Assembly: GCA_023667695.1 (NCBI GenBank)
Contig: JAMOZY010000020.1
Location: 1-49,449, forward strand
DNA from: Clostridium sp.
GTDB taxonomy: Bacteria; Bacillota; Clostridia; Lachnospirales; Lachnospiraceae
DNA: 49,449 nucleotides
Direction: 5' to 3'
Shown here: one piece after another, positions 25,010-33,275 of the stretch
Position numbering within the stretch: the first letter of the stretch is position 1
How the letters are laid out: each line of letters begins with the position of its first letter
Notes under the pieces: generated by a model
What the model saw: only the letters and a program-made list of their open reading frames with translations
The model's database searches: none
Told to the model about the DNA's origin: nothing
Position numbers and translations under genes: made by a program

Positions 25010-26905
25010 TTACCATATTTCTAATGAATCCTCTGCATCCACCCACATCAGTCGGTCATTTTTTACGGACAGTTCAATACAGGCCTGCCTGTTCCGCTCC
25101 CTGCTCCTGCGTTTCGTTTCCGTCCCCTGAGCCTTTCTTATCCTTTCCCTGCACTCTGGACAATACTTCGATATTCCAGAGTTAGGAACGTATTCAATGC
25201 CGCATACTGTACAATTTTTAGGCTTTAACGCCGCCCACCGCTTTGTGGGTATGATATGTAATTCACCGACAAAGCCGATGAATTTATAATAAATCTTGAT
25301 TTCCTGCCGCACCGTTCCATCTGCAATCGTTTCACGTTCCGAAACAATTATCTTGTCTATGAGCGCGTTTATAATAGTTGCGTCCAGTTCCTTAATTCCT
25401 TGATAGTTGCGGATTAAGGAGAGGAAGTCACGGACACCCTGCGACTTTTCATAGCTTTCTGTAAGTGTTTCTGACACTTCCTTTAACCGTGCTTCGATTT
25501 CAAGCTGCTCTTTCTGGTATTTCCCCGACATCATCTCAAAATTCCGCTCCGTGATACGCTCCATTACCTTATCTTCGTAAAGAGAAGAAAACAATCTGTC
25601 CAGTTCCGCAAGGCGTTTGTTCAGCTTTCTTTGCTCCTTTTCCAGTGCCTTTGCCCTGCTGTGGTCTGTTTCCGTGAGCCGCTTTTCAATCGCCCTCACC
25701 GCCTTTTCATCATTCACCGCCATATCCGCAAATTGATTGATGTCGGCAAGGACGGCATTGAACAAATCCCTTGCTTCTATGTTGTGTGCAGTACACACGC
25801 CATTTCCATTTCTGGCATAATTATTGCAGGAATACTGTACACAGTCGATAATATCGGGGCGTTTCCTCCTGTGTACGCTCGTTGCCCGCATAGCATAGCC
25901 GCAGTCCGCACACTTAATTATGCCTGCAAATATATTTTTAAATCCTCCCGCATTTTCTTCCCGCCTGCGGCTCGTCATAAGCCGTTGGACAGTATCAAAT
26001 TCCTCCTGCGTGACTATCCCCTCATGAGTATCGGGTATCACTTCCCATTCTTCGGGCAGCTTAGAGAGGCGTTTCCTGCTTTTCATGCTTGGGGAAATCC
26101 GTTTGTAGCCTGCAAGGTTTCCCGCATATATCGGGCTTCTCAGAATGTTCCTTATACTGTTTTCGCCCCATATATAGCGGTTTTCCTCGTTATCTTCAAA
26201 GTAGCGTTCAAAACCCGTTTCCCCTCGCTCCGCCGCATAAGCGGCAGGGCGTAGGATATGCTGTTTATTGATGTGCTTGCGGATTTTAGGGATTCCGTAT
26301 CCTTGTAAGGCAAGGTCAAATATCTCCCTTACCACATGGGCAACCTTGTCATCTATCAGCAGATGATTATGGTCTGCGGGGTCTTTGATATAACCGTAGG
26401 GTGCGGAAGTAGCCATATATTTCCCCTGCTGAAATCTTGCACGGAACGCTGATTTTATCTTGACTGATATGTCGGCGGCATACATCTCGTTTAGGATGTT
26501 GCGGAAAGGCGTGATGTCCATCGCCGATTTATTGAGCGTGTCCACGCCGTCATTGACCGCTATATACCTCACGTTATGCTCTGGAAAAAAGACTTCCAGA
26601 TATAACCCACAATCAAGATAGTTCCTCCCCAGACGTGATAAATCTTTCGTGATAACGCAGTTTATCAATCCGTTTTCAATGTCCTTAATCATGTTTTGGA
26701 AGCTTGGTCTTTGGAAATTCGTTCCAGAATAACCGTCATCCACATACGTTTTTGCCAAATGCCATCCCTGCTTTTTCACATAATCGGTGAGGATGGATTT
26801 CTGTGTCGCAATGCTCGCACTCTCGTTATCCGTGCCATCGTCTTTCGATAAGCGGCAGTACATGCCGACTTCATAAACCTTATTCTCCGTTCTTGTTCCT
26901 GCCAT
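25010..26905 (-). CDS. Large serine recombinase (TnpX-like)
   Basis: A 631-residue site-specific recombinase that would excise and integrate the element. The N-terminal resolvase domain has the catalytic Ser in GMYCRLSKDDG, then DDGYSGTNFQRPSF and ITKDLSRLGRNYLD. The recombinase domain follows (APYGYIKDP...). A zinc ribbon has CADCGYAM and CNNY...C, and a coiled coil is at about residues 400-480. The extreme C-terminus carries another Cys cluster (CTVCGIEY, CPECRERIRKA). Size and layout match TnpX of Tn4451. It is the last gene at the left edge, pointing outward. The start follows GGAGGTTTTACAGT. Confidence 0.95.
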   Translation of the reverse strand: MAGTRTENKVYEVGMYCRLSKDDGTDNESASIATQKSILTDYVKKQGWHLAKTYVDDGYSGTNFQRPSFQNMIKDIENGLINCVITKDLSRLGRNYLDCGLYLEVFFPEHNVRYIAVNDGVDTLNKSAMDITPFRNILNEMYAADISVKIKSAFRARFQQGKYMATSAPYGYIKDPADHNHLLIDDKVAHVVREIFDLALQGYGIPKIRKHINKQHILRPAAYAAERGETGFERYFEDNEENRYIWGENSIRNILRSPIYAGNLAGYKRISPSMKSRKRLSKLPEEWEVIPDTHEGIVTQEEFDTVQRLMTSRRREENAGGFKNIFAGIIKCADCGYAMRATSVHRRKRPDIIDCVQYSCNNYARNGNGVCTAHNIEARDLFNAVLADINQFADMAVNDEKAVRAIEKRLTETDHSRAKALEKEQRKLNKRLAELDRLFSSLYEDKVMERITERNFEMMSGKYQKEQLEIEARLKEVSETLTESYEKSQGVRDFLSLIRNYQGIKELDATIINALIDKIIVSERETIADGTVRQEIKIYYKFIGFVGELHIIPTKRWAALKPKNCTVCGIEYVPNSGISKYCPECRERIRKAQGTETKRRSRERNRQACIELSVKNDRLMWVDAEDSLEIW

Positions 26906-26959
26906 ACTGTAAAACCTCCGTATCTGTCCTATCTGTTTTCATGTTCCGTTGCGTACATT

Positions 26960-27151
26960 CTAAGCGGATAACCCCTCATTGTCGAAGGTGTCGCCCTCAG
27001 CAATCTTCCTCCGAATATCCTCGGAGATAATCGGGATAAATGCTTCTGAAATGGTCTGTGTGCCGACATATTCACGGCTGATTACCATCTGCACTGGTGC
27101 TTTTACCACAATACGCTTTCTCTTTTTATTCGCTTTCTTATCCTCGCCCAT
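26960..27151 (-). CDS. Small conserved mobile-element protein
   Basis: The protein has 63 residues from ATG 27151 behind GGAAAGGAAGATTTAAGT. A basic N-terminus (MGEDKKANKKRKRIVVKAP) is followed by VQMVISREYVGTQTISEAFIPIISEDIRRKI. The VISREYVGTQT pattern recurs in small proteins next to serine recombinases of clostridial elements (from memory). It lies 54 bp upstream of the recombinase gene in the same operon, so a helper role in recombination or its control is plausible. No known domain is visible. Confidence 0.6.
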   Translation of the reverse strand: MGEDKKANKKRKRIVVKAPVQMVISREYVGTQTISEAFIPIISEDIRRKIAEGDTFDNEGLSA

Positions 27152-27222
27152 ACTTAAATCTTCCTTTCCAGACAGGGCAGGGGAGCGTATAAAAACGCCC
27201 TCCCCCTGCCAGTCAAATACAA

Positions 27223-27453
27223 TCAATCCCCGCTGTTCAATTCTTTCTGCAACGCTTCAAGGAGTGCCGCCGCTTCATCAGCGTTTAACGTGATACCCTT
27301 GCCACACTTCCCACGGTTCGGGGAAAAGCTGCGGATGTCATACTTCGGCTCTTTCCCGTTCCATGAGATAAGGTTGATTTCCTTTGTGTAGCCGCTGTCA
27401 CCCTTAGACAGTTCGGCGATTTCCTTTACGATTTCATACTGGATTTCTTTCAT
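27223..27453 (-). CDS. YdbC/PC4-like single-strand DNA-binding protein
   Basis: The protein has 76 residues from ATG 27453 after GAGGTATGGGGA; a longer start at 27510 exists but has poorer context. The sequence IVKEIAELSKGDSGYTKEINLISWNGKEPKYDIRSFSP fits the YdbC family, which folds like the PC4 coactivator and binds single-stranded DNA or RNA. Such genes are common in clostridial conjugative elements, where they may protect the transferred strand. The gene sits between parB-like and recombinase-side genes on the same strand. Confidence 0.8.
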   Translation of the reverse strand: MKEIQYEIVKEIAELSKGDSGYTKEINLISWNGKEPKYDIRSFSPNRGKCGKGITLNADEAAALLEALQKELNSGD

Positions 27454-27531
27454 TCCCCATACCTCGTTTTCCTTAAAAATCTGTCTTTCTTTTGCTCCAA
27501 TGTCCTGCATTTACTTCCCGAAAAGAGAAGA

Positions 27532-28386
27532 TTAGCGGCTCTCCCTGTTCCGTTTCCTCTGCAATTCACGCTCCAAAAGTTTGATGATGGTGTCCGCCAT
27601 CTGCTTCGGCGTTGTGCCTTTCGGGAAGTATTTCTTTAACTTCTCCATGCCGATTTTCACGGTTTCTTTCTGGTTGCCCTTTTCCTCGGTCATAATGGAA
27701 AATATCATATCCATGTCAAGCCGCCCGCTCTGGCTCATGGTTTTCATGCGTTGTGCCTGTGAGAGCGAGGGCGTTGCCTCCTCGCTCTCCATCGTGGCGA
27801 ATAAATTTTCCTGCTCGTCTTTCTTCAAAAAGGACAGTTCCACCGCAGGCGTGAGGGCGATTCTCCCCTCGTCCACCATCTGTAAAATCGGCGGTATCAG
27901 TTCCGTCAAGCGGATAAAACGCTGCACGGTCATCCTGCCCACGCCAAAGCCCTGTGCCACCTTGTCATCCGTCCGTAACTTCGTCCCAACCTGTGACGAG
28001 GTTAAGTCCGTGCGGAATCCCTGCCGCTTCATGGCTTCGGATTTCATCTTGTAGGCAAACGCCCGCTCGCTCGGCAGGATATTTTCACGCTGTAAATTGC
28101 TGTCTACAAGCGTGATGATGGCTCGGTCACGGTCTAAGGGCAGGACAAAAGCGGGTACTGTGTCTATCCCTGCAAGCTCGGATGCACGGACACGCCGCTG
28201 CCCCGCAATCACTTCGTAACCGTTCCCGTCCTCTTTCGGGCGTGTGATTATCGGCGTGACAACGCCAAATTCCTTGATGCTTTCCGCTAATTCTGACAGC
28301 ATTTCGTCCTCCGCCACATGGAACGGATTGTCTGGGAATGGGTATAAATCCTTTGTCTTTAACACCTTAAAATCCTGTTTCTTCAT
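27532..28386 (-). CDS. ParB/Spo0J-like partition protein
   Basis: A 284-residue protein. The ParB N-terminal CTPase-type domain has LSELAESIKEFGVVTPIITRP and GYEVIAGQRRVRASELAG (the GxxRRxRA box), then LVDSNLQRENILPSERAFAYK. A helix-turn-helix follows (VAQGFGVGRMTVQRFIRLTELI), and the C-terminal part is basic. No ParA ATPase gene is present nearby, as is common for such elements, so it may regulate or stabilise the excised form rather than perform true partition. It starts 7 bp after the relaxase stop. Confidence 0.9.
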   Translation of the reverse strand: MKKQDFKVLKTKDLYPFPDNPFHVAEDEMLSELAESIKEFGVVTPIITRPKEDGNGYEVIAGQRRVRASELAGIDTVPAFVLPLDRDRAIITLVDSNLQRENILPSERAFAYKMKSEAMKRQGFRTDLTSSQVGTKLRTDDKVAQGFGVGRMTVQRFIRLTELIPPILQMVDEGRIALTPAVELSFLKKDEQENLFATMESEEATPSLSQAQRMKTMSQSGRLDMDMIFSIMTEEKGNQKETVKIGMEKLKKYFPKGTTPKQMADTIIKLLERELQRKRNRESR

Positions 28387-28393
28387 TCACTTT

Positions 28394-29359
28394 CTACCTT
28401 TCTCTTGGTTTATTTCTGCCTGTTCTCTGTAATTCTTCTAATACCTCTAGCGGGATTTTGGAGAGCAGCCGCCCCATCTGCTCGTTGGTTCTCTGCAATT
28501 CAAATATCCTCTGGTTCGCTTTCTGCACCTTTAATTCCTGCTCGTACTTTTCATCACGCATACGCCCCGCATAGTCGGATTCCTGCCCGATTCTCTCTTT
28601 CAAACTGTCGATATACGCCTGCTGTTTCCCGATTTCTTTAGAGAATTTCTCCACGTCTGGAAGCCATGCCGCAACCAGTTCCAGAGCCTTGTCACGCTTC
28701 TTCCCTGCGTTAAAGGCGTTGATGTCGGACAGGGCAGACACGATTTCCCCATACTGCTTATCCAGTCGGGTAGCCGCCTTAAACAGCCATGTGGGGATGT
28801 GTTTCCGCTTGGTTTCCATTGACGACTGACCTCTTTCAAGCTGATTCCACCGTGAGGACATCCGCTCATGGTAGGCGGTCTGCCACTCGGATAATGATTT
28901 CTGGTTGCCTAAAATCGTTTTGGCTGACAGCTTGTTGTCTGGCGTAATCGGCACGAAGCATAAGTGCATGTGCGGCGTTTTCTCGTCCATGTGGACGACT
29001 GCGGAGAGGATATTTTTCTCCCCGACACGTTCTGAAATGAAGTCTAAAGCCATCGTAAAATACGCTTTCTGTTCCTCTGGCGGCAACTGGTTCATAAATT
29101 CTGGCGAAGCCGTGATGAGCGTTTCCACCATCATCACGCTGTCTTTCCTCGTCCTGCACCCCGCTTCGGCTACCTTTCGGTTAATCTCTTTCTTGTAGGT
29201 GTAGCGTGGCGGCGGCACAAGGTGGTAGTTGTTTTTAGAGCGTTCCATGTCGATGTCTGGGTTGCTCTTATAGGCTTCTTTCTTCCGCTCGTTGTGGCGT
29301 TCGCAAGCCGCAACGCCGCCCGCTTTGCGTTTCTGGAAACGCAGGATTGCATAGGGCAT
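28394..29359 (-). CDS. MobV-family relaxase
   Basis: A 321-residue Mob/Pre relaxase that nicks oriT and leads the strand into the recipient. The N-terminal catalytic part contains FQKRKAGGVAACERHNERKK, a long spacer with YHLVPP, and the metal-binding motif VVHMDEKTPHMHLCFVPI (HxDExxPHxH). The C-terminal half is a coiled coil (FSKEIGKQQAYIDSLKERIG) for dimerisation. The ribosome site AGGAAGATGATGAATT is intact, but an IS110 element has inserted just upstream, separating the gene from the oriT region and probably from its natural promoter. Confidence 0.93.
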   Translation of the reverse strand: MPYAILRFQKRKAGGVAACERHNERKKEAYKSNPDIDMERSKNNYHLVPPPRYTYKKEINRKVAEAGCRTRKDSVMMVETLITASPEFMNQLPPEEQKAYFTMALDFISERVGEKNILSAVVHMDEKTPHMHLCFVPITPDNKLSAKTILGNQKSLSEWQTAYHERMSSRWNQLERGQSSMETKRKHIPTWLFKAATRLDKQYGEIVSALSDINAFNAGKKRDKALELVAAWLPDVEKFSKEIGKQQAYIDSLKERIGQESDYAGRMRDEKYEQELKVQKANQRIFELQRTNEQMGRLLSKIPLEVLEELQRTGRNKPRER

Positions 29360-29399
29360 AATTCATCATCTTCCTGTTACAATAAATTTGCCCCATGAA

Positions 29400-29640
29400 A
29401 GTGGCAGCCAGCCACAGGCGAGGGACATCTCATGCCAAAGCTGTTAGAATGGAAGAGCAATGGTCTGGCGTACATCTCCAAGAGCCAAGCGCTCGTAAGA
29501 AAGTCCGCCAGCCATCCTTCCGTTCGCAGCGTTCGATTTGTGCAGGTGGAGCGCCTACACGGGCCACTCGGGTCAGCAAACAGATTGAATCGGTGATGAG
29601 AAAAAGGATGGGTTGCCGTTGTAAGCAAGGTATCGGGAGG
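29400..29640 (+). ncRNA. Candidate IS110 bridge RNA
   Basis: The non-coding leader between the left end and the transposase start is where IS110-group elements encode a structured guide RNA with target- and donor-binding loops. Several short complementary segments are visible (for instance around GTGCAGG and CCTACAC near 29540), but I could not fold it fully by hand. Placement is by analogy with characterised IS110 elements; a small RNA gene here has not been demonstrated. Confidence 0.4.
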
Positions 29641-29648
29641 ATTTCAAA

Positions 29649-30875
29649 ATGTATGCTGTGGGAGTGGATGTTTCATGCGGATGGAGCACCGTAGCGGTGC
29701 TCCGGTCAAAAACGGATATCGTGATCCGTCCGTTCAATGTGACGCATAATTCTCAGGGATTTGCTAATCTCCTGGAGAAACTGAGCGTTCTGGACGGTGA
29801 AGTTAAGGTCGTCATGGAGCACACCGGCAATTATTACGAGTGTATCGCCAATGTGCTGTATGAACACGGCCTGTGGGTCTCGGCAGTCAATCCGCTGCTC
29901 ATCAGGGAATACGGCGGCAATTCACTGCGCAGCGTCAAGACTGACAAGGCTGACGCTAAGAAAATTGCCAGGTATACCCTTGACAACTGGGAAGAATTGC
30001 GCCAATATACTCCTATGGACACAATTCGCTATCAACTGAAAACATTGAACCGCCAGTTCCAACTGGCCAGCAAGAACCGCACGGCCTGTTCCAACAACCT
30101 GATTGCCCTGTTGGAGCAATCCTATCCGGGCGTTCGTTCCCTGTTCAGCAGCCCTGTACGCTCAGATGGCACCCAGAAGTGGGTGGATTTCGCAGACACT
30201 TTCTGGCATGTGGACTGCGTTGCAAAGCTCAGCCAGAGTGCTTTTACCGAGCGTTACCAAAAATGGTGCAAGCGCCGCGGTTACAATTTCAGCGCTGCAA
30301 AGGCCGCTGAAATCCATGAAAACGCCAAGTCGCTGTTTCCTCTGGTCCCCAAGTCGGAGACCACCAAGTTACTGGTAAAAGAGGCCATAACGCAGCTTAA
30401 CACAATCTCCCACACGGCTGAGGTCTTCCGCGCCGAAATGAACCGCCTGGCCGCCCAGCTTCCTGAATACGAGACCGTTATGGCAATGACCGGCGTGGGG
30501 CCTTCTATGGGTCCCCAGCTCATGGCGGAGATCGGCGATCTACGCCGCTTTGCCCACCAGAAGTCCCTGGTGGCCTTTGCCGGTACGGACCCGGGCAGGA
30601 ACGACTCCGGCTCAAAAACTTCCAACACCGGCAGGACCAGCAAACGCGGCTCACCTCATCTGCGCAAGACTCTTTTTATCATCATGTCAATTTTGCTTCA
30701 GCTGAAGCCTGAGGACGACCCTGTTTACCAGTTCCTGGACAAGAAACGCTCTGAAGGAAAGCCTTTCTACGTTTACATGACCGCCGGGGGTACTAAGTTC
30801 CTGCGTATCTATTACGGTAAGGTTCGGGATTGTCTCAAGGAAAAGGGACTTTGGAACGAACCTTTGATGGACTGA
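29649..30875 (+). CDS. IS110-family DEDD transposase
   Basis: A 408-residue transposase. The N-terminal RuvC-like domain supplies acidic residues in YAVGVDVSCGWS, VVMEHTGNYYE and VKTDKADAKKIARY. A coiled-coil stretch follows. The C-terminal Transposase_20 domain reads AMTGVGPSMGPQLMAEIGDLRRF and has the serine used for strand exchange near GSKTSNTGRTSKRGSP. All motifs are intact and there are no stops, so it may be active. It is opposite in direction to the surrounding mob genes and has higher GC than the chromosome, fitting later arrival within the element. Confidence 0.95.
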   Translation: MYAVGVDVSCGWSTVAVLRSKTDIVIRPFNVTHNSQGFANLLEKLSVLDGEVKVVMEHTGNYYECIANVLYEHGLWVSAVNPLLIREYGGNSLRSVKTDKADAKKIARYTLDNWEELRQYTPMDTIRYQLKTLNRQFQLASKNRTACSNNLIALLEQSYPGVRSLFSSPVRSDGTQKWVDFADTFWHVDCVAKLSQSAFTERYQKWCKRRGYNFSAAKAAEIHENAKSLFPLVPKSETTKLLVKEAITQLNTISHTAEVFRAEMNRLAAQLPEYETVMAMTGVGPSMGPQLMAEIGDLRRFAHQKSLVAFAGTDPGRNDSGSKTSNTGRTSKRGSPHLRKTLFIIMSILLQLKPEDDPVYQFLDKKRSEGKPFYVYMTAGGTKFLRIYYGKVRDCLKEKGLWNEPLMD

Positions 30876-30892
30876 CGGCAATATCTGTCCTT

Positions 30893-30925
30893 CCATGACT
30901 ACTGCTTTTCGGCGGTGGTCTTTTC
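30893..30925 (+). terminator. Hairpin with T-run downstream of IS110
   Basis: GACTACTGC pairs with GCGGTGGTC (with GU pairs) around TTTTCG, followed by TTTTCG. It could terminate transcription leaving the IS110 gene or be part of the original mob leader. Confidence 0.5.
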
Positions 30926-31033
30926 GTTGTGTCCTTTTCTCAATCTCACTTCCTTTCTTTCCCTTTTCTATTTTCCCTATTTGGGGCTTGACTTTTTATT
31001 TGCAGGCTTTCTTCGGCGGGTAAACTGCTCTTT

Positions 31034-31160
31034 GGGTGACAGCGGTGACGGCGGTGACAGCAGTTTTGGGATACCCCCTGCCGACTGCCGCAACTGTCAT
31101 CCTTATCCCCTGCATGACGGTCATGTCGATGATGACGGTGTTTTTGAGATACCCCCTCGC
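31034..31160 (-). repeat. Left iteron pair (units R1, R2)
   Basis: Two copies of a ~47-bp unit lie at 31034-31082 and 31112-31160, both read on the minus strand. Each has the head GGGGGTATC(C/T)C followed by an A-rich step and three 9-bp ACCGTCA-type iterons. They point away from the central oriT, opposite to the right-hand copies. Confidence 0.75.
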
Positions 31161-31269
31161 AAGAGATGTCACCGTCATGCCGCCATTCTTTTATCCGAAG
31201 CGTAAAGCGTAGGATAGCAGGGCGACAGCCCTGCCTTAAGGGAGTCCAGAGGGAACGTCTGGCACACGG

Positions 31270-31341
31270 CTTTGCAGGGCAAAGTGTAGTGTGTTACACC
31301 CTGTAAACGCAGGTCGGAAAAATCTTTCGATTTTTCTGACC
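31270..31341 (+). other. oriT: oriT of MobV type
   Basis: AAAGTGTAGTGTGTTACAC (31281-31299) matches the MobV/pMV158-type origin core, in which nicking occurs at TAGTGTG/TTA, here between 31293 and 31294. The core sits in a short inverted repeat (GTGTA...TACAC). Just downstream GGTCGGAAAAATC and GATTTTTCTGACC (31312-31341) form a second strong hairpin. The matching relaxase family is encoded in the same element, which supports the call. Confidence 0.75.
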
Positions 31342-31430
31342 GCAGGGGTGGTTTTACACGCCGAGAGGGGCGGGTAAATCCCACGCCTGCATATTGCGTT
31401 TGCGGGGTGTTCTCCCGAAGGGCGACAGTT

Positions 31431-31671
31431 GCGGGGTATCCTAAAATAACCGTCACAGCCGTCACCAACTGTCACCCGCAGGGCAGAGCCGCCGATTCTG
31501 CATCATTTTCCGCATGACGGTGATAGCGGCAGGGGGTATCCCAAAAACACCGTCATAACCGTCATGACCGTCACACATGGGGCAGAGCCGCCAATTTCAC
31601 ATAGGCTTACATATCGGTGACGGCGGCAGGGGGTATCCCAGAAACACCGTCATCATCGTCATGACCGTCAC
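31431..31671 (+). repeat. Right iteron array (units R3, R4, R5)
   Basis: Three plus-strand copies of the same ~47-bp unit lie at 31431-31476, 31528-31574 and 31625-31671, spaced 97 bp apart start to start. Each starts GGGGTATCC, then AAAAACACCGTCAT-like sequence and further ACCGTCA iterons. Short inverted iterons (GACGGTGAT, GGTGACGG) precede R4 and R5. R5 overlaps the last 65 bp of the RepA-like gene. Confidence 0.8.
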
Positions 31672-32647
31672 CGTCTGTTTCCTCCCGCCTTGCAAGCAAA
31701 ATCATCCGTCCGCTGTTCCTGCGGCTGAAATCATAGCGGATATGGTTCTCTTGGAGAAAGTCAAGACGGTATTCGTTCATCCACTTTGTCAAGACGTTTG
31801 CCGCCGTTTCCGTTTCGCCCAGAGCGTCCAACAGTTCCGTAGCTGTGCCTGTCCATTCTTCCTTATCCCTCATAAAATCCACTAACCGAAAAAGGACATC
31901 TGGTATCGTTTCTTTTGCAAGCTGCTCCTGTGTTTTCCTCTCCACCAGTTCCCAACTGCAATCACGGAAACGGAGCGTGTATTCCTGATAAGGCGTGTCC
32001 CTGCCCGTCACATACAGCTTGGCGGTGTCAGATGCCCGTTTCTCCTTTTCCAGAACAAAGGTAGCATCCGCACTCCCCGTTAAGCCTGTCGTCCCAGACA
32101 CCTTGTTGAACACGTCGCTGTCGTTCTGCTTTCGGATGTGGTGTACGACAATGACCGCCAGAGAGTGCCTGTCGGCAAAATCTTTGATTAGGGAGATGTC
32201 CCCATAGTCGCTTGCATAGGCGTTGTCTTTAGATGCGGTTCGGACTTTCTGCAAGGTATCAATCACAATGAGCCTGCTGTCTGGATGGTCTTTCAGATAA
32301 TCTTCCAACTGCACGATAAGACCGTCTGACAGCTTGCAGCTTGCCACGGCAAAGTGGAGCCGCCCGCTTGCTTCGTCCGTCAATCGGAACAGCCTGTCCT
32401 GTATGCGGCAGAACGTGTCCTCAAGGCAGAGGTAAAGCACGTCGCCCTCCATTGTCGGCATATCCCACAAGGGAAGTCCCTGCGACACGCATAAACATAG
32501 CTTCAGCATGAGCCAGCTCTTGCCTATCTTCTGTGAGCCGCAGAACAGCGACAATCCTGTGGGAATAAGGCTGTCCACCACAAAGGACGGCTTCTCAAGC
32601 GGTTCATAAAGGAGCGTTTCGGCGTTGACTGTCTGTAACTTCTGCAT
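31607..32647 (-). CDS. RepA-like AAA ATPase (AAA_25)
   Basis: A 346-residue RecA-fold ATPase related to the hexameric helicase RepA. Walker A is LFCGSQKIGKSWLMLKL, Walker B is SRLIVIDTLQKV, and VIVVHHIRKQ and SGTTGLTGSADATFVL follow. The C-terminal part is a winged-helix-like region (EWTGTATELLDALGE). Its last 20 residues (DGDGHDDDDGVSGIPPAAV) are encoded by the R5 iteron and look like read-through into the repeat. It may unwind the excised circle or assist transfer. The ATG follows GAAAGGAGGAAAGCC and overlaps a possible short upstream gene. Confidence 0.85.
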   Translation of the reverse strand: MQKLQTVNAETLLYEPLEKPSFVVDSLIPTGLSLFCGSQKIGKSWLMLKLCLCVSQGLPLWDMPTMEGDVLYLCLEDTFCRIQDRLFRLTDEASGRLHFAVASCKLSDGLIVQLEDYLKDHPDSRLIVIDTLQKVRTASKDNAYASDYGDISLIKDFADRHSLAVIVVHHIRKQNDSDVFNKVSGTTGLTGSADATFVLEKEKRASDTAKLYVTGRDTPYQEYTLRFRDCSWELVERKTQEQLAKETIPDVLFRLVDFMRDKEEWTGTATELLDALGETETAANVLTKWMNEYRLDFLQENHIRYDFSRRNSGRMILLARREETDGDGHDDDDGVSGIPPAAVTDM

Positions 32648-32690
32648 GGCTTTCCTCCTTTCGGGCGGTGTCTTTGTTTTTGTTGCACAT
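32604..32690 (-). CDS. Possible 28-residue leader peptide overlapping the RepA-like gene
   Basis: An ATG at 32690 stands behind a very strong ribosome site (AAGGAGGTCAACGCCT) and opens MCNKNKDTARKEESHAEVTD, then SQRRNAPL. It stops at 32604, 44 bases inside the RepA-like frame. The perfect ribosome site argues that ribosomes load here, so the peptide may serve translational coupling rather than act itself. Confidence 0.4.
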   Translation of the reverse strand: MCNKNKDTARKEESHAEVTDSQRRNAPL

Positions 32691-32801
32691 AGGCGTTGAC
32701 CTCCTTAAAATAGATTTACTCCCACGAAGAAAAAGTGAGAGTATGTAATGCCGCCAATCCCACGCAAATAAAGAGCAGATTCCTTTTTCGGACGGTGTCG
32801 G

Positions 32802-33275
32802 TCACGGTTGGAGATACTTCCTCATTTCCGCTTTTACTTTCCCCTTTGCAATGGCAACGGATTTCTGTACTGCGGAAGCGGTGCAATGCTCCATAGCGGC
32901 GATTTGGTAAAAATTAAATCCGTACTCGTAGTAGAGCAGGAAACGCCGCCTTTGTATCTCTGGCAGGCTGTCAACCGTCTTATAAAGCGTTTCATTCCGT
33001 TCTTGCTCAACCATGCGTTCATCAAGGCTCTTAGGCACACGCAACGCCCGTCTGTAAAGGGTTTCATCCCATACCTCGTTAAACTCCCTGTGCCGCTCGT
33101 CCCATTGGCGAAGATTCCTGTTCCTGCGTTCCATCTGCTGAAATTCAAAGAATAACTGCCCCGACACTTCCAGTTCGTGGTGTTTCCCCTGTCCGTCCTT
33201 GAAGCTGATAAAATACCTTGTGCCGCTTTCCGTGGATTCCTCCCGAAGCGTGTACGCCTTAGCCTTATATGCCAT
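32802..33275 (-). CDS. Sigma-70-region-4-like protein (third of three)
   Basis: The protein has 157 residues from ATG 33275 behind CAGGAGGAGAACGGG. The N-terminal part is a small beta domain (RYFISFKDGQGKHHELEVSG), and the C-terminal part is a sigma region 4 or related helix-turn-helix: LPEIQRRRFLLYYEYGFNFYQIAAMEHCTASAVQKSVAIAKGKVK. Proteins of this type in clostridial mobile elements act as alternative sigma factors or regulators. Together with the two genes upstream it forms a run of three sigma-like genes on one strand. Confidence 0.75.
   Translation of the reverse strand: MAYKAKAYTLREESTESGTRYFISFKDGQGKHHELEVSGQLFFEFQQMERRNRNLRQWDERHREFNEVWDETLYRRALRVPKSLDERMVEQERNETLYKTVDSLPEIQRRRFLLYYEYGFNFYQIAAMEHCTASAVQKSVAIAKGKVKAEMRKYLQP

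Larger units (their letters stand above)
29393..30898 (+). mobile_element. IS110-family insertion sequence
   Basis: The element holds one transposase gene at 29649-30875 preceded by about 250 bp of non-coding sequence, the layout of IS110-group elements whose 5' leader encodes the bridge RNA. There are no terminal inverted repeats. CCATGA occurs at 29393-29398 and 30893-30898 and may be the shared core left by insertion. If so, the empty site would rejoin the mob leader to the hairpin at 30893-30925. It interrupts the 5' region of the relaxase gene. Confidence 0.75.

Noticed and set aside
31175-31475. Minus-strand frames of 79-97 codons across the oriT region
   Set aside because: They run through hairpins and iterons, have no ribosome sites and resemble no protein family.
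31021-31680. CRISPR array
   Set aside because: The repeats are ~47 bp, inverted in two halves, irregularly spaced around an oriT, partly coding, and have internal 9-bp iterons; no unique spacers of even length and no cas genes.
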